From Ruminococcus sp. (GTDB lineage Bacteria > Bacillota > Clostridia > Oscillospirales > Acutalibacteraceae): DNA of 64,000 bases. The stretch covers positions 31,426-95,425 of the forward strand of contig JAFTHZ010000025.1 in NCBI GenBank assembly GCA_017457155.1. Direction: 5' to 3'. The notes under the pieces were generated by a model, which did not search any database, was not told the DNA's origin, and saw only the letters and a program-made list of their open reading frames with translations. Of the stretch, positions 25,178 through 35,114 are shown piece after piece. Within the stretch, counting starts at the first letter, position 1. Every line of letters starts with the position of its first letter. The translations under genes were made by a program, and so were the position numbers.

Positions 25178-27457
25178 ATGATTCCCTATAAGAAGATAAT
25201 CTCTTGTTTTCTTGTAATTATAATTCTCATTTGCTCATTGTCCGTAAGCTTTGTGTCTGCGGCGGCTGTTGAGAATGGTCTGGAGTACGAAATTACAGAC
25301 GGAGAGGCAATCATTACAGGTTACTCCGGTGAGGGTGAGGAAGTTTTGATTCCTGCCACCATTGACAGTGTACCTGTTACCTCTATAGCTGAAAATGCTT
25401 TTGAAGAGAACGAAACAATCAAAAGTGTTCAGGTTCCGGATAGTGTTACATCCATCGGTTCATGGGCGTTCTATAATTGTACCAATCTTGAGTCCGTAGA
25501 TCTTCCCGATGAACTTTCCTATCTTGGTCAGGTTGTATTCTACGGCTGTGAGAATCTGCAGAGCATAGATATTCCCGATGGAATAACATCACTCGACTAT
25601 AGTCTGTTCTATGGTTGCGATAGCCTTGTTAATGTAGATATTCCCTACGGAGTGAAAACTATCGGAGATAACGCTTTCAAATACTGCTCAAACCTTGCTG
25701 ATGTATCCATTCCCGATACTGTGACCACAATTGGTGCAAGCGCTTTTGAGGACTGTACTTCTCTTTCTGAGCTGGAAATCCCCAACAGCGTAGAGACAAT
25801 AGGTTATTATGCTTTTTCTTCCTGCAGTTCACTTGAATCAATCGAGCTGTCAGATAATGTAACAGGTCTGTCCTATGGAGTTTTCAGAGGATGTACAAAT
25901 CTGAAATCCGTGGATCTGCCTGCAGGTATAACAGCCATCTCAGCACAGATGTTTATGGATTGCACATCACTTGCCAGTATAGATATTCCCGATGGAGTAA
26001 CCGATATTGGCATGGGTGCTTTCTCAGGATGCGGAGGTCTCACAACTCTCGATATTCCAGAGGGAGTCACAACGCTCGATCATTACAGCATCACAGATTG
26101 TGAGAACCTGGAGGCTGTGTATCTTCCTGATTCTCTGGAGGAAATCTACTCCAACGTGTTCAATAACTGTCCCAATGTTGTTCTGCATTGTTATAAAAAT
26201 TCCTATGCTTATGAGTATGCTCTGAGCAGAAATATGGATTATGTTATCAGAGAGGATAACCATCCTGTGGACCTGACAGGATTCAAGTATGTTATCGAGA
26301 ATTCACAGGTAACAATCAAGGACTACGTGGGCACAGCAACAGATGTTGTAATTCCTTCTTCACTTGAAGGTTATCCCGTGACTACCATTGGAGAGAGAGC
26401 ATTTTATAATAATGAATCCATAACCGCTGTTACAATTCCCGACAGCGTAACCGATATAGAGGCAAGTGCATTCTGGTGCTGCACAGCACTTGAGAGTGTG
26501 GACTTCCCCGATACACTCAACAGTCTGGGCATCTCAGCTTTCAGTGGTTGTTCAGCTCTGAAGAGCGTTGAGATTCCCGCTGTGGCATCAATCAGCGGCA
26601 GCGCATTCAACAACTGTACAAATCTTGAGACAGTTACCGTTACTGAGGGTACAACCTACATCGGAGATCTGGCGTTTGCATATTGCCACAGCCTGAAGGA
26701 AGTGTCACTTCCTGAGGGTCTGGAGGAACTGGGTGCATATACATTCTATTATTGTGACAGCCTGGAGACCTTCGATATGCCCGATACTGTCACCACCATC
26801 GACAACAGTACATTTGTCCTCTGTGATTCTCTGAAGTCTGTACACCTCTCAACCTCCCTGACAGAGATTCCTGCAGCTACCTTTACATGGTGTGACAGCC
26901 TTGCTTCTGTTGAGATTCCCACAAGCGTAAAAACCCTTGGTGAAGATGCTTTTGAGGGTTGCGAACAGCTGACAAGTATTGTTATTCCCGATGGGGTTGA
27001 GACCATTGGCTGGGGTTGTTTCAATGGTTGCCGCCAGCTCAAGGATGTAACCATTCCCAAGAGCGTAACCTCTATTGACAAGAATGCATTCAGCTGGTGC
27101 AGTAATTCTCTTGTGATTTCCTGTTACAAGGATTCTGTTGCTCATACTTACGCAGTAGAGAACTCTCTGGAATATAAGCTCATCGACGGCGAGGATAATA
27201 CTGATCCCAATCCTCCCGTTAGCGACAAGTATGTTGTCATCGGAGATGTAGACTTCGATGGAAAGATAAACATAAAGGATGCAACCCTCATCCAGAAGCA
27301 TCTGGCTGAGCTTGCTGTGCTTGAGACTCCCGCTACCATAGCAGCAGATGCTAACGGAAACGGAGATGTTTCTGTTCAGGATGCAACAATCATCCAGAAA
27401 CACCTGGCAGGTTTTTCTATGGAGAACAGATATATCGGCGAAACAGTTTACTATTGA
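25178..27457 (+). CDS. Secreted BspA-type LRR protein with dockerin (third, largest)
   Basis: The 759-residue protein has a signal peptide (MIPYKKIISCFLVIIILICS, then VSAAAV). Two LRR_5 blocks follow. The first spans about residues 35-350 and the second about 365-670, each opened by 'EYEITDGEAIITGY' or 'KYVIENSQVTIKDY' and each closed by a 'CYK.S.A..YA' cap. The array therefore looks internally duplicated. A Pro-rich linker (DPNPPVSDK) leads to a dockerin with loops GDVDFDGKINIKDA and DANGNGDVSVQDA, and a 13-residue tail follows it. AAAAAAGGAG precedes ATG25178. It has its own promoter and terminator between rpoC and rpsL. Confidence 0.92.
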   Translation: MIPYKKIISCFLVIIILICSLSVSFVSAAAVENGLEYEITDGEAIITGYSGEGEEVLIPATIDSVPVTSIAENAFEENETIKSVQVPDSVTSIGSWAFYNCTNLESVDLPDELSYLGQVVFYGCENLQSIDIPDGITSLDYSLFYGCDSLVNVDIPYGVKTIGDNAFKYCSNLADVSIPDTVTTIGASAFEDCTSLSELEIPNSVETIGYYAFSSCSSLESIELSDNVTGLSYGVFRGCTNLKSVDLPAGITAISAQMFMDCTSLASIDIPDGVTDIGMGAFSGCGGLTTLDIPEGVTTLDHYSITDCENLEAVYLPDSLEEIYSNVFNNCPNVVLHCYKNSYAYEYALSRNMDYVIREDNHPVDLTGFKYVIENSQVTIKDYVGTATDVVIPSSLEGYPVTTIGERAFYNNESITAVTIPDSVTDIEASAFWCCTALESVDFPDTLNSLGISAFSGCSALKSVEIPAVASISGSAFNNCTNLETVTVTEGTTYIGDLAFAYCHSLKEVSLPEGLEELGAYTFYYCDSLETFDMPDTVTTIDNSTFVLCDSLKSVHLSTSLTEIPAATFTWCDSLASVEIPTSVKTLGEDAFEGCEQLTSIVIPDGVETIGWGCFNGCRQLKDVTIPKSVTSIDKNAFSWCSNSLVISCYKDSVAHTYAVENSLEYKLIDGEDNTDPNPPVSDKYVVIGDVDFDGKINIKDATLIQKHLAELAVLETPATIAADANGNGDVSVQDATIIQKHLAGFSMENRYIGETVYY

Positions 27458-27488
27458 TCATCAGTATAATTAAGAAGTAAGAATTAAC

Positions 27489-27525
27489 GCCCTGTGAGGA
27501 CTTTGAATCTCACAGGGCATTTTTT
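27489..27525 (+). terminator. Terminator after the third LRR-dockerin gene
   Basis: GCCCTGTGAG and CTCACAGGGC form a perfect 10-bp stem followed by ATTTTTT. Confidence 0.92.
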
Positions 27526-27624
27526 GCGAGGAATGTGCTGAGGATTGTATTAAATTATAGTTTAACAGATAGTATACAGAGGGGTGGTTCTCTATAAATA
27601 CCTCACTTTTTTGTAAATTTTCTG

Positions 27625-27654
27625 TTGACAAAACCCTTGACCTTATGATATATT
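27625..27654 (+). promoter_or_regulatory. Promoter of the rpsL-rpsG-fusA operon
   Basis: TTGACA and TATATT are spaced by 18 bp. About 170 nt of leader follow, with no gene or clear terminator, which could hold ribosomal-protein feedback sites. Confidence 0.55.
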
Positions 27655-27835
27655 TAGTAATTGTCGGATAATGCGCAAAAATGCGTTTCCGCACTGGTAA
27701 TATTGGTTACAAAATCCGCTTTTTATCTATGGTTTTTGTGACTATTTCCAACAAATACATATCGCTTGTATTTCGGGCCATAATATCTTAGCCCGTGAAC
27801 ATACAAAATTTTTTGAGAAAGGAGAAATGCGTAAG

Positions 27836-28255
27836 ATGCCTACCTTTAACCAGTTGGTTCGTAAGGGAAGAGAAGTTACCGAGAAGAAGGCTAAGGCTCC
27901 CGCACTGCTGAAGGGCTGGAACTCTAAGAAGAACAGAGCTATCAACCAGAACTCCCCTCAGAAGCGTGGTGTTTGCACAGCTGTTAAGACTGCAACACCT
28001 AAGAAGCCTAACTCTGCTCTGCGTAAAATCGCCAGAGTAAGACTTTCTAACGGAATCGAGGTTAGTTCCTACATTCCCGGCGTTGGCCACAACCTGCAGG
28101 AGCACTCTGTTGTTCTTATCAGAGGCGGTAGAGTTAAGGACCTCCCCGGTGTGCGTTATCACATCATCAGAGGTACACTCGACACACAGGGTGTTGCTAA
28201 CCGTAATCAGGCACGTTCCAAGTACGGCGCAAAGCGTCCGAAGAAGGGTAAATAA
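27836..28255 (+). CDS. rpsL: 30S ribosomal protein S12
   Basis: The 139-residue protein begins [13 protein letters not shown] and contains [20 protein letters not shown], the [29 protein letters not shown] block and the [11 protein letters not shown] end, all S12 signatures. It sits in the decoding centre. Lys at the streptomycin positions (TPKKPNSA) is wild type. ATG27836 is chosen over ATG27827, which is too close to the AAAGGAG. It is the first gene of the str operon. Confidence 0.98.
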   Translation: MPTFNQLVRKGREVTEKKAKAPALLKGWNSKKNRAINQNSPQKRGVCTAVKTATPKKPNSALRKIARVRLSNGIEVSSYIPGVGHNLQEHSVVLIRGGRVKDLPGVRYHIIRGTLDTQGVANRNQARSKYGAKRPKKGK

Positions 28256-28412
28256 GAAATAGACAACTAAAACGAAAACAAAAGAGATTTTTTCGTTTCT
28301 GTATCTGATACAGAAGCTTCCATATATATACGGAGCCTCTGTGTTGGCATACGGGAGTTTGTCGCTTTCGAGTACCAATGATATCTCAAATATTGTGAAG
28401 GAGGGAAGTAAA

Positions 28413-28883
28413 GTGCCAAGAAGAGGTTCAATCGCAAAACGTGATGTTTTGCCGGATCCTATTTACAGATCCAAGTTAGTTACTCGTCTGATCAACAACA
28501 TCATGCTGGACGGTAAGAAGGGTGTTGCCCAGAAGATCGTGTACGGTGCATTTGATATTATTTCTGAGAAGACAGGTAAAGATCCCCTCGAGACTTTCGA
28601 GGCAGCAATGGAGAACATTATGCCTATGCTCGAGGTTAAGGCTCGCCGTGTAGGCGGATCTACCTATCAGGTTCCCATCGAGGTTAGACCTGAGAGACGC
28701 CAGACCCTCGGTCTGCGCTGGCTCACAAACTACTCACGTCTTCGTAGTGAGAGAACTATGAAGGAAAAACTTGCCAACGAGATTCTCGACGCAGTTAACG
28801 GCACCGGCGGTGCTGCTAAGAAGTGCGAGGACACTCACAAGATGGCAGAGGCAAACAAGGCTTTTGCACATTACAGATGGTAA
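28413..28883 (+). CDS. rpsG: 30S ribosomal protein S7
   Basis: The 156-residue protein starts at GTG28413 ([16 protein letters not shown]) after GGAGGG. It contains LMLDGKKG-type sequence ([19 protein letters not shown]) and the [21 protein letters not shown] signature, ending AHYRW. It organises the 16S 3' major domain and in many bacteria represses its own operon by binding the mRNA. It lies between rpsL and fusA. Confidence 0.98.
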   Translation: MPRRGSIAKRDVLPDPIYRSKLVTRLINNIMLDGKKGVAQKIVYGAFDIISEKTGKDPLETFEAAMENIMPMLEVKARRVGGSTYQVPIEVRPERRQTLGLRWLTNYSRLRSERTMKEKLANEILDAVNGTGGAAKKCEDTHKMAEANKAFAHYRW

Positions 28884-28916
28884 TAATTTTCGACGTTTAA
28901 ATCATAGGAGGATTTT

Positions 28917-30989
28917 ATGCCTAGGCAAGTATCTCTTGAAATGACAAGAAATATCGGTATCATGGCTCACATCGATGCCGGTAAGACAACTACTACAGAG
29001 CGTATTCTGTACTACACCGGTGTTAACCATAAGATTGGTGAGACACATGACGGTGCTGCTACAATGGACTGGATGGCTCAGGAGCAGGAGAGAGGTATCA
29101 CCATCACTTCCGCTGCTACCACCTGCTATTGGAAGAACCACAGAGTTAACATCATCGATACTCCCGGACACGTTGACTTCACTGTTGAGGTTGAGCGTTC
29201 TCTGAGAGTTCTTGACGGTTCTGTTACCGTTCTGTGCGCAAAGGGCGGCGTTGAGCCTCAGTCTGAGACTGTTTGGCGTCAGGCTGACAACTACGGCGTT
29301 CCCAGAATGGTATATGTTAACAAGATGGACATCATGGGTGCAGATTTCTACAGAGTTCTGCAGATGATGAAGGACAGACTTAAGTGTAACGCTGTTCCCA
29401 TCCAGCTTCCTATCGGCGTTGAGGATACCTTCAAGGGTATCGTTGACCTGGTAGAGATGAAGGCTGAGGTTTACTACGACGACCTTGGCAAAGATATGAG
29501 AGAGGAAGAGATTCCTGCTGATATGATGGAGCTTGCAGAGGAGTATCGTGAGAAACTCATCGAGTCCGTTGCATCCTTCGACGACACTCTCATGGATAAG
29601 TATTTTGGTGGTGAGGAGATCACCGTTGCAGAGATCAAGGACGCTATCCGTCGTGCAACTATCGCAAACGAGATGGTTCCTGTATGCTGCGGTACTTCTT
29701 ATCGTAACAAGGGCGTTCAGAAGCTTCTGGATGCTATCGTAGATTACATGCCCGCTCCCACAGACGTTCCCGACATCAAGGGTATTGATGTTGACACCGA
29801 GGAGGAGGTTACTCGCCGTTCTTCCGATGATGAGCCTTTTGCAGCTCTCGCATTCAAGATCGCAACAGACCCCTTCGTTGGTAAGCTCTGCTTCTTCAGA
29901 GTTTACTCCGGTAAGGTTGAGGCAGGTTCCACTGTCTACAACTCTGTAAAGGACAACAGAGAGCGTATGGGCCGTATCCTTCAGATGCACGCTAACGACA
30001 GAAAGGATATCGACTGCTGCTACGCAGGTGATATCGCAGCTGCTGTTGGTCTGAAGAATACAACAACAGGTGACACACTCTGTGATGAGAAGGCTCCCGT
30101 TATTCTGGAGTCCATGGAGTTCCCCGAGCCTGTTATCCGTGTTGCTATTGAGCCCAAGACCAAGGCTGGTCAGGAGAAGATGGGTATCGCCCTCGCAAAG
30201 CTCGCTGAGGAGGATCCCACATTCAGAGCATACACAGATGCTGACACAGGTCAGACAATTATCGCAGGTATGGGTGAGCTTCATCTGGAGATCATCGTTG
30301 ACCGTCTCCTTCGTGAGTTTAAGGTTGAGGCTAACATCGGTAAGCCCCAGGTTGCTTACAAAGAGACAATCCGCAAGGACGCTCAGGTGGATACCAAGTA
30401 TGCACGTCAGTCCGGTGGTAAGGGTCAGTATGGTCACGTTAAGCTCAGAGTTTATCCCAACCCCCAGAAGGGCTACGAGTTCGTCAACGCTATCGTTGGT
30501 GGTGTAGTTCCCAAGGAGTACATCCCCGCTGTTGACCAGGGTATCCAGGGCGCAATGCTCACAGGTACCGTTGCAGGTTACAATGTAGTTGACGTTAAGG
30601 TTGAGCTTTATGATGGTTCATATCATGAGGTTGACTCCTCTGAAATGGCATTTAAGATTGCCGGTTCTATGGCATTCAAGGAGGCTATGAAGAAGGCTGA
30701 TCCCGTGCTTCTCGAGCCCATCATGAAGGTTGTTGTTATCGTTCCCGATGATTATCTCGGTGACGTTATCGGCGACATCAACTCCCGTCGTGGTACTATC
30801 GCAGGCATGGAGGCAGACAACGGTATTCACCGTGTTAATGCTAACGTTCCCCTGTCTGAGATGTTCGGTTATGCTACAGACCTCCGTTCCAAGACACAGG
30901 GCCGTGGTCAGTACGTAATGGAGCCCAGCCACTATCTTGAGGTTCCCAAGAGCATCGCTGAGAAGATGATGAAGAAGGACGATCAGTAA
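28917..30989 (+). CDS. fusA: Elongation factor G
   Basis: This 690-residue GTPase drives ribosomal translocation. The G1 motif [19 protein letters not shown] is at residue 19, [11 protein letters not shown] (switch I) at about 59, DTPGHVDF at about 81 and NKMD at about 136. Domains II-V follow, including [17 protein letters not shown]. Its length fits canonical EF-G rather than a paralog. AGGAGG precedes ATG28917. Confidence 0.99.
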   Translation: MPRQVSLEMTRNIGIMAHIDAGKTTTTERILYYTGVNHKIGETHDGAATMDWMAQEQERGITITSAATTCYWKNHRVNIIDTPGHVDFTVEVERSLRVLDGSVTVLCAKGGVEPQSETVWRQADNYGVPRMVYVNKMDIMGADFYRVLQMMKDRLKCNAVPIQLPIGVEDTFKGIVDLVEMKAEVYYDDLGKDMREEEIPADMMELAEEYREKLIESVASFDDTLMDKYFGGEEITVAEIKDAIRRATIANEMVPVCCGTSYRNKGVQKLLDAIVDYMPAPTDVPDIKGIDVDTEEEVTRRSSDDEPFAALAFKIATDPFVGKLCFFRVYSGKVEAGSTVYNSVKDNRERMGRILQMHANDRKDIDCCYAGDIAAAVGLKNTTTGDTLCDEKAPVILESMEFPEPVIRVAIEPKTKAGQEKMGIALAKLAEEDPTFRAYTDADTGQTIIAGMGELHLEIIVDRLLREFKVEANIGKPQVAYKETIRKDAQVDTKYARQSGGKGQYGHVKLRVYPNPQKGYEFVNAIVGGVVPKEYIPAVDQGIQGAMLTGTVAGYNVVDVKVELYDGSYHEVDSSEMAFKIAGSMAFKEAMKKADPVLLEPIMKVVVIVPDDYLGDVIGDINSRRGTIAGMEADNGIHRVNANVPLSEMFGYATDLRSKTQGRGQYVMEPSHYLEVPKSIAEKMMKKDDQ

Positions 30990-31026
30990 TTCTTCTAAGT
31001 CACTCTACAAAAATTTTATAAATCTA

Positions 31027-31055
31027 TTGCAATTTTCTGTTAAAATTGTTACAAT
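31027..31055 (+). promoter_or_regulatory. Promoter of tuf
   Basis: TTGCAA and TACAAT are spaced by 17 bp in the 113-bp fusA-tuf gap. This gives tuf an extra start on top of any read-through from the str operon. Confidence 0.65.
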
Positions 31056-31102
31056 GATTTTGTCTTTATAATTCCAATTAAATTTAAGGAGGAAATTTCA
31101 AA

Positions 31103-32305
31103 ATGGCAAGAGAAAAATTTGAAAGAAGTAAGCCCCATATTAACATTGGTACTATCGGTCACGTTGACCATGGTAAGACCACTCTGACAGCTGCTATCAC
31201 AAAGGTTCTGAACCTGGGCGGCGACGCAGAGTTCGTTGATTACGCAAACATCGATAAGGCTCCTGAGGAGAGAGAGCGTGGTATCACAATCAACACAGCA
31301 CACGTTGAGTATCAGACAGCTACTCGTCACTATGCACACGTTGACTGCCCCGGCCATGCTGACTATGTTAAGAACATGATCACCGGTGCTGCTCAGATGG
31401 ACGGTGCTATCCTCGTTGTTTCTGCAGCTGATGGTCCTATGCCCCAGACAAGAGAGCACATCCTTCTCTCCCGTCAGGTTGGCGTTCCCTACATTGTTGT
31501 ATTCATGAACAAGTGTGATCAGGTTGACGATCCCGAGCTTCTCGAGCTGGTTGAGATGGAGATCCGTGACCTCCTCAACGAGTACGAGTTCCCCGGCGAC
31601 GACACACCCATCGTCAAGGGTTCTGCATTCCAGGCTCTTGACAGCGCTTCTTCTGATCCTTCTGCTCCCGAGTATGCTTGCATCAAGGAGCTCATGGATG
31701 CAGTTGACAGCTTCATCCCCACTCCCGAGCGTAAGGCTGACCTTCCCTTCCTGATGCCCGTTGAGGACGTATTCACAATTACTGGTCGTGGTACTGTTGC
31801 AACTGGTAGAGTTGAGAGAGGTACAGTTAAGACTCAGGAGGAAGTTGAGATCGTTGGTCTCACAGACGAGAGACGTAAGGTTGTTGTTACAGGTCTTGAG
31901 ATGTTCAGAAAGACTCTGGACTTCGCAGAGGCTGGTGAGAACGTTGGTGTTCTTCTCCGTGGTGTTCAGAGAACTGAGATCGAGCGTGGTCAGGTTCTTG
32001 CAAAGCCCGGCTCCATCAACCCCCACACAAAGTTCCGTGGTCAGGTTTACGTTCTGACTAAGGACGAGGGTGGCCGTCATACTCCCTTCTTCAACAACTA
32101 TCGTCCCCAGTTCTACTTCAGAACAACAGACGTTACAGGTACAATCAGCCTCCCCGAGGGCACAGAGATGTGCATGCCTGGCGATAACGTTGAGATGGAC
32201 GTTGAGCTCATCACTCCTATCGCTATCGAGGTAGGTCTGCGTTTCGCTATCCGTGAGGGTGGTAGAACAGTTGGTTCTGGCGCAGTTATCGCTATCAACG
32301 AGTAA
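31103..32305 (+). CDS. tuf: Elongation factor Tu
   Basis: This 400-residue GTPase delivers aminoacyl-tRNA to the ribosome. [14 protein letters not shown] (G1) is at residue 19, [12 protein letters not shown] (switch I) at about 58, [22 protein letters not shown] at about 81 and NKCD at about 136. Domains II and III are complete and end [18 protein letters not shown] precedes the start. A strong terminator follows. Confidence 0.99.
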   Translation: MAREKFERSKPHINIGTIGHVDHGKTTLTAAITKVLNLGGDAEFVDYANIDKAPEERERGITINTAHVEYQTATRHYAHVDCPGHADYVKNMITGAAQMDGAILVVSAADGPMPQTREHILLSRQVGVPYIVVFMNKCDQVDDPELLELVEMEIRDLLNEYEFPGDDTPIVKGSAFQALDSASSDPSAPEYACIKELMDAVDSFIPTPERKADLPFLMPVEDVFTITGRGTVATGRVERGTVKTQEEVEIVGLTDERRKVVVTGLEMFRKTLDFAEAGENVGVLLRGVQRTEIERGQVLAKPGSINPHTKFRGQVYVLTKDEGGRHTPFFNNYRPQFYFRTTDVTGTISLPEGTEMCMPGDNVEMDVELITPIAIEVGLRFAIREGGRTVGSGAVIAINE

Positions 32306-32357
32306 TTCAGCACCTAAGGTATATCCTTAACTGAAACTCAATATCAAAGCAGTAACA

Positions 32358-32393
32358 ATCGGTCTTCCGTTAATTCGGGAGACCGATTTTTTT
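32358..32393 (+). terminator. Terminator after tuf
   Basis: ATCGGTCTTCC and GGGAGACCGAT form a stem around GTTAATTC and are followed by seven T. Confidence 0.9.
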
Positions 32394-32574
32394 GCAATAA
32401 ATATTGTGTGGTATTATTTATAAATGGCTCAAATCCTGTTATGATGAAAAATTAGGAAGGAAGTTTAGCTGTTTTCAACAATTATGTACGGAGATAATTA
32501 TTATAAATAATCAAATTTATGCTTGCAATTTATAAAAAGATGTGATAATATATTAAGGTCGTAAAAAACGATAT

Positions 32575-32651
32575 GCGCTGCTAGCTCAGCTGGATAGAGT
32601 AACTGGCTACGAACCAGTAGGTCGAGGGTTCGAGTCCCCCGCAGCGCGCCA
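32575..32651 (+). tRNA. tRNA-Arg (anticodon ACG)
   Basis: A 77-nt cloverleaf includes an encoded CCA. The acceptor stem GCGCTGC pairs with GCAGCGC. The anticodon loop CTACGAA gives ACG, and the T-loop is GTTCGAGTC. Its last 18 nt and the following terminator are repeated 232 bp downstream. Confidence 0.96.
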
Positions 32652-32754
32652 AAGCACAGTATCCTCGGATGCTGTGCTTTTTCTTTAGAAAAGCCAGAGA
32701 ATATATGTGTTTTGAAGTATTTGATAAGCCTTTTGGGGGCTCGAACCCTGAGAG
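32634..32754 (+). repeat. 121-bp direct repeat, copy 1 (tRNA-Arg 3' end plus terminator)
   Basis: It starts in the tRNA T-arm (GTCCCCCGCAGCGCGCCA), includes a strong terminator hairpin (AAAGCACAG/CTGTGCTTT at 32651-32684) and ends at AACCCTGAGAG. Copy 2 differs at one base. Confidence 0.9.
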
Positions 32755-32865
32755 GGTGAGTGTCGTTAAGAAAACAGTCCGGGGGACTGTTTTTAGACAC
32801 GAAGCGTGAGGCGGGTACCGAATGCGAAGCATTGGGTCGCCGAGGGTGACAGAATATGATTCTGT
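32755..32865. other. 111-bp hairpin-rich spacer between the repeat copies
   Basis: It contains successive palindromes: AAAACAGTCC with GGACTGTTTT, ACGAAGCGT, AATGCGAAGCATT and ACAGAATATGATTCTGT. No reading frame is credible. Confidence 0.6.
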
Positions 32866-32986
32866 GTCCCCCGCAGCGCGCCAAAGCACAGTATCCTCGG
32901 ATGCTGTGCTTTTTCTTTAGAAAAGCCAGAGAATATATGTGTTTTGAAGCATTTGATAAGCCTTTTGGGGGCTCGAACCCTGAGAG
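32866..32986 (+). repeat. 121-bp direct repeat, copy 2
   Basis: This copy carries the last 18 nt of tRNA-Arg and its terminator without a tRNA body. It ends 30 bp before the HD-domain gene. The only difference seen from copy 1 is GAAGCAT in place of GAAGTAT. Confidence 0.9.
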
Positions 32987-33018
32987 ATGCAAAATAGTGT
33001 TTATACTTTTTGGTGATG

Positions 33019-33663
33019 TTTATGGATTTGGTTGTAAATAACGCAATAGATTATGTGAGAAGCTTTTTTGAGGGTGACTTCACAGGTCATGACTTTTCTC
33101 ATACCATGAGAGTGTTCTCTCTTGCAACAAAGCTTGCAAAGATTGAGAATGCACAGCTTCAGATTGTTCAGCTTGCTGCCCTGCTTCATGATGTTGACGA
33201 TAGAAAAGTTTCTCCTCATACTACAGAGGAACTTATTAATGCCAGAACATTTCTAAAAAGTCAGAATCTGGATGAAAGTGTTATTGAGCATATTTGTCAT
33301 ATAATCACTCAGGTCTCCTTTAAAGGCAAGGATTCAGTAACACCTGACACCATAGAAGGACTGTGCGTACAGGATGCTGACAGGCTAGATGCGCTTGGGG
33401 CGGTGGGAATAGCCAGGGCCTTTGCTTATGGTGGTGCAAATCATAGGGTTATGTATGATCCCTTGGTGCCGCCTGCTGTCAATATGTCAGAGGAGGAGTA
33501 TTTTCAGAGTAAATCAACAACCCTCAATCATTTCTATGAGAAGCTATTTCTTCTGAAAGATATGATGAATACTTCAACTGCAAGGTCCATCGCTGAAGAA
33601 AGAGAGGAATATATGAAAGGCTTTGTGGAGCGTTTTCTCTTTGAGTGGGAGGGCAAATTCTGA
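33019..33663 (+). CDS. HD-domain phosphohydrolase (YedJ-like)
   Basis: The 214-residue protein has the HD superfamily metal site: His in GHDFSHTMRVF at about residue 22-27, HD in LAALLHDVDDRK at about 57, and the final Asp in VQDADRLDALGAVGIARAFAYGG at about 118. This arrangement and the 'A.G..R.M.Y' segment match YedJ/YpgQ-type nucleotide hydrolases. Substrate is unknown. Start choice is uncertain: GTG33010, ATG33013 and ATG33019 are in frame and none has a good binding site. A promoter for the next gene starts right after it. Confidence 0.82.
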   Translation, partial: FMDLVVNNAIDYVRSFFEGDFTGHDFSHTMRVFSLATKLAKIENAQLQIVQLAALLHDVDDRKVSPHTTEELINARTFLKSQNLDESVIEHICHIITQVSFKGKDSVTPDTIEGLCVQDADRLDALGAVGIARAFAYGGANHRVMYDPLVPPAVNMSEEEYFQSKSTTLNHFYEKLFLLKDMMNTSTARSIAEEREEYMKGFVERFLFEWEGKF

Positions 33664-33664
33664 T

Positions 33665-33693
33665 TTGACGGATTTATCCTTGTTTGATATAAT
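33665..33693 (+). promoter_or_regulatory. Promoter of the amidohydrolase gene
   Basis: TTGACG and TATAAT are spaced by 17 bp. Confidence 0.7.
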
Positions 33694-33739
33694 AATAACA
33701 ATTTGTTGAAATCCCCTTGTTTAAGATAGGAAGGTATAT

Positions 33740-34528
33740 ATGAAAATTATAGATGTCCATACTCACATATATCCTGATAAAATAGCCGAACGTGCAACGG
33801 AGGCCATTGGAAAATTCTATGACCTGCACATGGAAGGAATCGGGTCTGTATCAAAGCTTCTGGAAAGTATGGAGCAAAATGACGTGAGTCACTCAGTTGT
33901 ATATTCAGTAGCAACCAGCGCTGCTCAGGTACAGAAGATAAATGATTTTATAGTATCAGAGGTTAATGCCCATCCTGATAAGTTTTCAGGTTTTGGTACT
34001 ATGCATCTTGAATACGAAGATAAGTTTGCTGAGGTAGACCGATGTATTGCCATGGGACTCAAGGGTATCAAGCTTCATCCCGATACTCAGGCGTTTAACG
34101 CGGACGATGATCGTATGCTGGAGTTATATGATTATCTTCAGACAAAAGGTCTTCCACTGATGTTACACTGCGGAGATTTTCGTTATGATTACTCCCATCC
34201 CCGCCGTATTGCCCGTATATGCAGACTGTTCCCGAAACTCACTCTTATCGGAGCTCATTTTGGTGGCTGGTCAGTATGGGACGAGGTGCTGGATTATCTC
34301 AGGGATACGGACTGTATGGTCGATACCTCCAGTTCGTCTTCCTTTATCACCGCAGAAAGATTCTCCGAGCTTATTCATGCATACGGGGCAGACAGGGTTA
34401 TGTTTGGCACTGATTTCCCTATGTGGGAGCAGAAGCCGGAGCTTGAAAAGATTATGAATGTTCCCATGACAGAGACTGAGCGAGAGAAGATTATGTATAA
34501 GAATGCAGAGTCTCTGCTGAAAATCTGA
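33740..34528 (+). CDS. Amidohydrolase_2-type TIM-barrel metal hydrolase
   Basis: The 262-residue protein has the amidohydrolase metal site: DVHTHIYPDK at residue 4, GIKLHPD at about 110, LMLHCGD at about 140, IGAHFGG at about 172 and FGTDFPMW at about 222. It fits the uncharacterised amidohydrolase group near decarboxylases of the ACMSD type. Substrate cannot be named. AGGAAGG precedes ATG33740. It has its own promoter, and the next gene also has one. Confidence 0.85.
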   Translation: MKIIDVHTHIYPDKIAERATEAIGKFYDLHMEGIGSVSKLLESMEQNDVSHSVVYSVATSAAQVQKINDFIVSEVNAHPDKFSGFGTMHLEYEDKFAEVDRCIAMGLKGIKLHPDTQAFNADDDRMLELYDYLQTKGLPLMLHCGDFRYDYSHPRRIARICRLFPKLTLIGAHFGGWSVWDEVLDYLRDTDCMVDTSSSSSFITAERFSELIHAYGADRVMFGTDFPMWEQKPELEKIMNVPMTETEREKIMYKNAESLLKI

Positions 34529-34536
34529 TGAATGTA

Positions 34537-34565
34537 TTGAAATTCTGTATTTCTTGCGATATAAT
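34537..34565 (+). promoter_or_regulatory. Promoter of the lipoprotein gene at 34596
   Basis: TTGAAA and TATAAT are spaced by 17 bp. Confidence 0.7.
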
Positions 34566-34595
34566 GTAGATATCTTATTTTTAAGGAGAATTATT

Positions 34596-35063
34596 ATGAA
34601 GAAGATTCTTGCTTTTGTATTAGCAATATTGGTAGTTACTTCTTTATTCGCACTGAGTGGCTGCAAGAAAGCACCCGCACCTGTGCCCGAGTATGCCCGT
34701 ACTACAAACAATATTCATGAAAACGAATTTGACGATTTTGAGACTCATGTTGATGCTGACTCCGAGATTATAGGAGAGTGGCTCGAGACCTCCACAGGCG
34801 ACGAGGTTATCTGGACTTTCTTTGCTTCCACCACACTTCACCTTACATACAGATCAAAGGATGCTACAGCTTTCTCAACAATTGGCTGCTATAACTTCGA
34901 TGACGAATCAGGTGAGCTTCTCATCCGTATCCAGAACGAGAGCGAACACCCCTCACTTGTCAGAGGAGATTATACATACACTGCAAAGCTTGAGGAAGGT
35001 TCAATGACTCTGACCTCTGCAGATGGCAAGGATGTCAGGAGCTTTACAAAGCTTGAATCCTGA
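34596..35063 (+). CDS. Small secreted lipoprotein with lipocalin-like domain
   Basis: The 155-residue precursor has a type II signal peptide with lipobox FALSGC (Cys at about residue 23). The mature part contains GEWLETSTGDEVIWTFFAST and a string of short beta segments resembling the DUF5640/lipocalin-like domain of Clostridia lipoproteins. Ligand is unknown. AAGGAG precedes ATG34596; the upstream in-frame ATG34554 overlaps the promoter and is rejected. It is monocistronic. Confidence 0.82.
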   Translation: MKKILAFVLAILVVTSLFALSGCKKAPAPVPEYARTTNNIHENEFDDFETHVDADSEIIGEWLETSTGDEVIWTFFASTTLHLTYRSKDATAFSTIGCYNFDDESGELLIRIQNESEHPSLVRGDYTYTAKLEEGSMTLTSADGKDVRSFTKLES

Positions 35064-35075
35064 TTTATAGACAAA

Positions 35076-35114
35076 AAAAGCTCACAGCTTGGTATGCTGT
35101 GAGCTTTATTTTTT
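35076..35114. terminator. Bidirectional terminator between convergent genes
   Basis: AAAGCTCACAGC and GCTGTGAGCTTT form a 12-bp stem with A and T tracts on either side. Confidence 0.9.

Noticed and set aside
32501-32992. Minus-strand frame of 163 codons across tRNA-Arg and the repeat
   Set aside because: It is antisense to the tRNA and runs through both repeat copies; such frames are a known artefact of tRNA-containing repeats.
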